Of a stretch of DNA of 64,000 nt, positions 60,345-64,000 are shown piece after piece. The stretch covers positions 1,550,001-1,614,000 of the forward strand of contig NZ_JASZYK010000001.1 in the NCBI RefSeq assembly GCF_030317035.1, read 5' to 3'. Numbering within the stretch: the stretch's first letter is position 1; each line of letters begins with the position of its first letter. This DNA is from Variovorax sp. J22G73. Lineage in GTDB: Bacteria > Pseudomonadota > Gammaproteobacteria > Burkholderiales > Burkholderiaceae_C. The notes under the pieces are model-generated. The model was not told the origin of the DNA. It ran no database searches and saw nothing but the letters and a program-made list of their open reading frames with translations. The position numbers and the translations under genes were made by a program.

Positions 60345-60740
60345 TCAGTTGTACTTGCTGCTGAGCGCGAAACGCCCGCCGCCCATGAATGCGAGGGCCA
60401 GGGCCGCGAACAGGAACATGCCTTGCAGTTCCAGCGCCCAGCCGCCTTGCTTGCCGAGCGAGGTCAGGTCCTTCATGTGGACCAGCGCGAAGGCCACCAG
60501 CATGTTGATCGCCACGATCCACGCGGCCGGCCGGGTGTAGAGGCCGATGATCAGCAGCACGGGCGCCACCACTTCTCCGATGTAGACCAGGTAGGCCAGC
60601 GCGCCCGGCAGCCCATGCTGGGCCAGTATGCCCGAGATGAAGCCGACGCCGCCTTGCAGCTTGGCGATGCCGTGCAGCAGGATCAGGACGCCAAGCGAAA
60701 CGCGCAGGATGAACTTGCCGGTGTCGTCGGATTTGACCAT
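60345..60740 (-). CDS. DoxX-family membrane protein
   Basis: The 131-residue protein has four hydrophobic helices and the DoxX pattern (LRVSLGVLILLHGIAKL, GEVVAPVLLIIGLYTRPAA, GMFLFAALALAFMGGGRF). DoxX proteins are linked to thiol/redox stress. No GTAACC element of the SigF type was seen upstream, so it is not an obvious member of that regulon. Confidence 0.88.
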   Translation of the reverse strand: MVKSDDTGKFILRVSLGVLILLHGIAKLQGGVGFISGILAQHGLPGALAYLVYIGEVVAPVLLIIGLYTRPAAWIVAINMLVAFALVHMKDLTSLGKQGGWALELQGMFLFAALALAFMGGGRFALSSKYN

Positions 60741-60854
60741 TTTGTGTAGGTTCCAGAGGAAGTGTTGAGAGGGCCGTATGGTAGTGAAGCTTCGGCGTTT
60801 TCAGCGAGTCTTTTGGCGCCCGCTGGCGCGCATATGCATCCAACCCGGAGTTCT

Positions 60855-60884
60855 TTGGCAGAGTCCGGCGTCGGCCCGTACACT
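60855..60884 (+). promoter_or_regulatory. Promoter of the amino acid ABC operon
   Basis: TTGGCA (60855-60860) and TACACT (60879-60884) are 18 bp apart. A GAGGAGA ribosome site lies before the ATG at 60915. Confidence 0.5.
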
Positions 60885-60914
60885 GCCTTTTGCTTACTGT
60901 TGAGGAGAACACCA

Positions 60915-61949
60915 ATGAACAAACGAATCCGTCCGGCGCTGCTCGCGGCCGCCTCCATCGTGGCGATGGCCGCCGCCGCACCCGCCTTCGCCGGCAAGAC
61001 GCTCGACGCCGTCAAGCAACGCGGCACCGTCAAGTGCGGCGTGACCAACGGGGTGGCCGGGTTCTCCGCGCCGGACACGCAGGGCAACTGGTCGGGCCTG
61101 GACGTGGACACCTGCCGCGCCATTGCCGCGGCCGTGCTCGGCGACGGCAAGAAGGTCGACTTCGTGCCGCTCAATTCGCAGCAGCGCTTCTCGGCCCTGC
61201 AGGCCGGCGAAATCGACATCCTCGCGCGCAACACCACCTGGACGCTCACGCGCGACGCGTCGCTGGGCTTCAACTTCACCACCATCACCTACTACGACGG
61301 CCAGGGCTTCCTGGTGCCGAAGAAGCTCAAGGTCACGAGCGCCAAGCAGCTGAAGAACGCGACCATCTGCACGCAGTCGGGCACCACCAACGAGAAGAAC
61401 GTGTCGGACTACTTCCGCGCGCAGGGCATCCCGGTGAAGACCGTGGTGTTCGAGAGTTTCGAGGCTTCGTTCAAGGCCTTCTTCTCGGGCCGCTGCCAGG
61501 CCTTCACGACCGACGCTTCGGCGCTCGCCGGCCTGCGCAACAAGGAAGCGCCCAACCCCGACGACTACCTCATCCTGCCCGAGCTGATCTCCAAGGAACC
61601 GCTGGCGCCGCTGGTGCGCCGTGGTGACGACGAATGGTTCGCCATTGCCAAGTGGGTGCCCAACGCGCTCATCGAGGCCGAGGAAGCCGGCGTCACGCAG
61701 GCCAACGCCGACGAGCTCAAGGCCAACAGCAAGGACCCGGCGCAGCAGCGCCTGGTCGGCACCGGTGAAGACCTGGGCAAGCTGCTGGGCCTCGACAAGG
61801 AGTGGTCGTTCCGCGCCATCAAGGCCGTGGGCAACTACGGCGAAGTGTTCGAGCGCAACGTCGGGCCCAAGTCGGTGCTGAAGCTGCCGCGCGGCTCCAA
61901 CAACCTCTGGAGCAAGGGCGGGCTGATCTACGCACCCCCGGTGCGATGA
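60915..61949 (+). CDS. aapJ: AapJ-like general L-amino acid ABC transporter binding protein
   Basis: The 344-residue protein has a signal peptide (cleavage near AFA-GK) and the polar amino acid binding fold: LDAVKQRGTVKCGVTNGVAGFSAPD, LDVDTCRAIAAAVLGD and CTQSGTTNEKNVSDYF. AapJ/BztA proteins have broad amino acid range. The stop overlaps the next gene (ATGA). Confidence 0.92.
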   Translation: MNKRIRPALLAAASIVAMAAAAPAFAGKTLDAVKQRGTVKCGVTNGVAGFSAPDTQGNWSGLDVDTCRAIAAAVLGDGKKVDFVPLNSQQRFSALQAGEIDILARNTTWTLTRDASLGFNFTTITYYDGQGFLVPKKLKVTSAKQLKNATICTQSGTTNEKNVSDYFRAQGIPVKTVVFESFEASFKAFFSGRCQAFTTDASALAGLRNKEAPNPDDYLILPELISKEPLAPLVRRGDDEWFAIAKWVPNALIEAEEAGVTQANADELKANSKDPAQQRLVGTGEDLGKLLGLDKEWSFRAIKAVGNYGEVFERNVGPKSVLKLPRGSNNLWSKGGLIYAPPVR

Positions 61950-62968
61950 ACCTGCGCACCTCCGGTGCGGTGAGCCCTGGGGCCTCGCGCCGCGGCGCCT
62001 GGCTGGCCTGGGCGGTTCAGGCGCTGCTGGTGGTGGCCGTGCTGGCCGGCGCGGCCTGGGTGGTGCACCACGCGCTCGAAGTGCTTCGTGCGCGCGGCGT
62101 TCGTTCCGGTTTCGACTTTCTGACAGAGCCCGCCGGCTTTTCCATCAGCGAGGGCTGGCTCGACTTCGATGCGGGCCAGCCGTCGTGGCGCGCCTTTCTC
62201 GCGGGCCTGATCAACACGGTGCGCGCGGCCGTGCCCGCGGCCATTTTCTCGGTCGTGCTGGGCACGCTCATCGGCATCGGCCGGCTCGCGCCGCACGTGC
62301 TGCTGCGCGGCATATGCACGGCCTACGTCGAGTTGCTGCGCAATGTGCCGCTGCTCGTGCAGTTGCTGATGCTGGCCTTTGCCATGGCCAACCTGCTGCC
62401 CGACCCGACCGAACCGGTGCGGCTGCTGCCGGGCGTGTGGTTGAGCAAGGGCGGCCTCAGCGTGCCGTGGCCGGTGGCGGGCGAGGGCGGCTGGTGGCCC
62501 ACGCATTTCGAATTTCCCGAGCGCGGCGACTTCGGCGTGAGCGGCGGCGCCGCGCTGAGCCCCGAGTACGTCACCATCGTCGCGGGCCTGAGCTTCTACT
62601 CGGCCGCCTTCGTGGCGGAAATCGTGCGCGCCGGCATCCTTTCGGTGTCGCAGGGGCAGGTGCTCGCGGCGCAGGCGTTGGGGCTGTCCTCGGGGCAGCA
62701 GCTGCGCATCGTCGTGCTGCCGCAGGCGCTGCGCGTGATCGTGCCGTCGCTCACCAACCAGCTGCTCAGCCTCACCAAGAACTCGTCGCTGGCGGTGGCC
62801 GTGGGGTATCCCGAACTGGTGTCGGTGGCCAACACCACCATCGGCTCGAACGGCCGCGCCTTCGAGTGCATCGCGATCATCATGGCGATCTACCTGCTGC
62901 TGTCGCTGCTGATTTCCTTCGGCATGAACCGCTACAACGCGCGCGTCGCCTTGCGGGGCTGGCAATGA
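61946..62968 (+). CDS. aapQ: AapQ-like general L-amino acid ABC transporter permease
   Basis: The 340-residue permease has the long periplasmic insert typical of AapQ/BztB (residues about 130-200) and the coupling loop AAQALGLSSGQQLRIVVLPQALRVIVP. It forms the channel with AapM. ATGA overlaps occur on both sides. Confidence 0.92.
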   Translation: MNLRTSGAVSPGASRRGAWLAWAVQALLVVAVLAGAAWVVHHALEVLRARGVRSGFDFLTEPAGFSISEGWLDFDAGQPSWRAFLAGLINTVRAAVPAAIFSVVLGTLIGIGRLAPHVLLRGICTAYVELLRNVPLLVQLLMLAFAMANLLPDPTEPVRLLPGVWLSKGGLSVPWPVAGEGGWWPTHFEFPERGDFGVSGGAALSPEYVTIVAGLSFYSAAFVAEIVRAGILSVSQGQVLAAQALGLSSGQQLRIVVLPQALRVIVPSLTNQLLSLTKNSSLAVAVGYPELVSVANTTIGSNGRAFECIAIIMAIYLLLSLLISFGMNRYNARVALRGWQ

Positions 62969-64000
62969 GACGCGTGGCGCAAGGGCCCATCGCGTGGCGC
63001 AGCGAGCTCTGGGGTTCGCCGCTGCGCTCGCTGGCCACGTTGCTGCTGCTGGCGGTGCTGGCGTGGGGCGGTTTCCACTTCGTCGAATGGGGCATCGTGC
63101 ATGCCGTGTTCCGGCCTGACGCCGAAGCCTGCCGCGCCGTGCAGCACGGCGCGTGCTGGGGCGTGGTGGCCGAGAAATGGCGGCCGATGCTGTTCGGGCG
63201 CTTTCCCTATGACGAGCAATGGCGCCCGGCCATCGCTGTGGTGGTGCTGTCGGCGGTGACCGTGCTCAGCGCCTGGCCGCGCAGCTGGCGCTGGTGGCTG
63301 GCGCCGCTGTGGGTGGTGGCGCTGCTGCTGTTCGTCGGGCTGATGCGCGGTGGCGTGATGGGCCTGGCGCACGTGCCGACCAGCCGCTGGGGCGGCCTGC
63401 CGCTGACCATCGGGCTGGCGGTGGTCGGGCTGGCGCTGGCGTTTCCGCTGGCGCTGCTGCTGGCGCTGGGGCGGCGCTCGGGCTGGCCGGTGGTGCGCAC
63501 GCTGAGCGCGAGCTACATCGAGCTGGTGCGCGGCGTGCCGCTGATTTCGGTGCTGTTCATGGCCTCGTTCCTGCTGCCGCTGCTGTGGCCGGCGGGCTGG
63601 CAGCCCGACGTGCTGGTGCGCGTGCTCGCGGGGCTCACGCTGTTCGTGGCGGCGTACCTGGCGGAAATCATCCGAGGCGGCCTGCAGGCGGTGCCGCGCG
63701 GCCAGACCGAGGTGGCCATGGCGCTGGGCTTCGGCCGCTGGCCGGTGCAGCGCGACATCGTGCTGCCGCAGGCGCTGCGGCTCGTGGTGCCCGCGCTGAC
63801 CAACAGCGTGGTGGGCACGCTGAAAGACACCTCGCTGGTCACCGTGGTCGGCCTGTTCGAGCTGACCGGGGCGCTGGGCCTGGCGCTGGGCGGCGACCCG
63901 ACGTGGCGGCCGTTCTACCTCGAGGGCTACCTCTTCATTGCCGCGGTGTACTGGGTGCTGTGCTTCGGCCTCTCGCGCTACAGCGTGTGGCTCGAAAAGC
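62965..64000 (+). CDS. aapM: AapM-like general L-amino acid ABC transporter permease, 3'-partial
   Basis: The frame is open from the ATG at 62965 to the right edge with no stop (345 codons). It has several hydrophobic helices and the AapM-type segment WRPMLFGRFPYDEQWRP. A coupling loop MALGFGRWPVQRDIVLPQALR is seen near the end. The missing end is expected to be short, and an AapP ATPase gene is expected just beyond the window. Confidence 0.88.
   Translation, partial: MRRVAQGPIAWRSELWGSPLRSLATLLLLAVLAWGGFHFVEWGIVHAVFRPDAEACRAVQHGACWGVVAEKWRPMLFGRFPYDEQWRPAIAVVVLSAVTVLSAWPRSWRWWLAPLWVVALLLFVGLMRGGVMGLAHVPTSRWGGLPLTIGLAVVGLALAFPLALLLALGRRSGWPVVRTLSASYIELVRGVPLISVLFMASFLLPLLWPAGWQPDVLVRVLAGLTLFVAAYLAEIIRGGLQAVPRGQTEVAMALGFGRWPVQRDIVLPQALRLVVPALTNSVVGTLKDTSLVTVVGLFELTGALGLALGGDPTWRPFYLEGYLFIAAVYWVLCFGLSRYSVWLEK

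Overview
The window is GC-rich, densely packed bacterial DNA, most likely from a Comamonadaceae member of the Burkholderiales, probably Variovorax or a close relative. This is inferred from the smc-zipA-ligA order, a Bug-type tricarboxylate-binding protein, Liv and Aap transporters, an arylpolyene-like lipid cluster and many ATGA/GTGA start-stop overlaps. No rRNA, tRNA, CRISPR array or insertion sequence was recognised. No gene-free gap exceeds about 210 bp.

Layout. 1-4.5 kb: the end of a type VI secretion cluster (tssM cut by the left edge and also abnormally short at its 3' end, tssG, tssA, a membrane/coiled-coil protein), closed by a strong terminator. 4.6-10.4 kb: clpS-clpA, a cardiolipin synthase and exonuclease I. 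10.5-13.6 kb: a Bug-family binding protein, a sirtuin and an Imm26-like protein. 13.6-23.1 kb: a minus-strand catabolic operon made of LeuC/LeuD-like hydro-lyase subunits, a LivHMGFK transporter, an isocitrate lyase/PEP mutase-family C-C lyase and an esterase. It is divergent from an IclR regulator, and two copies of a palindromic site lie between them.

23.1-37.9 kb (minus strand): a pyrimidine locus. URC1 (GTP cyclohydrolase II-like), URC4 (DUF1688) and uracil phosphoribosyltransferase, the core of the URC uracil-degradation route, are followed by a BMP-family binding protein, a NupOPQ-like nucleoside/base ABC transporter and cytosine deaminase. Between the binding-protein gene and its ATPase gene sit three unexpected genes joined by overlaps or tiny gaps: a lipoprotein combining a NodB polysaccharide deacetylase, a caspase-like peptidase, an EF-hand loop and TPRs; a lipoprotein nucleosidase; and an alpha/beta hydrolase. 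This is the most novel part of the window.

38.1-39.3 kb: an ECF sigma factor with an NrsF-type anti-sigma factor. Its upstream DNA carries an exact GTAACC-N16-CGAA element, which shows that the longest ORF start is wrong. 39.3-40.9 kb: a HerA-like ATPase. 41.0-50.6 kb: a ten-gene, translationally coupled arylpolyene-type operon (ACP, membrane protein, ligase-dehydratase fusion, acyltransferase, LolA, MMPL exporter, polysaccharide deacetylase, methyltransferase, dehydratase, ketoreductase) that has no ketosynthase. 50.6-60.7 kb: a solo ParA-like ATPase, two lipoproteins, smc-zipA-ligA, def and a DoxX protein. 60.9 kb to the right edge: a polar amino acid ABC transporter (AapJQM), cut by the window end.
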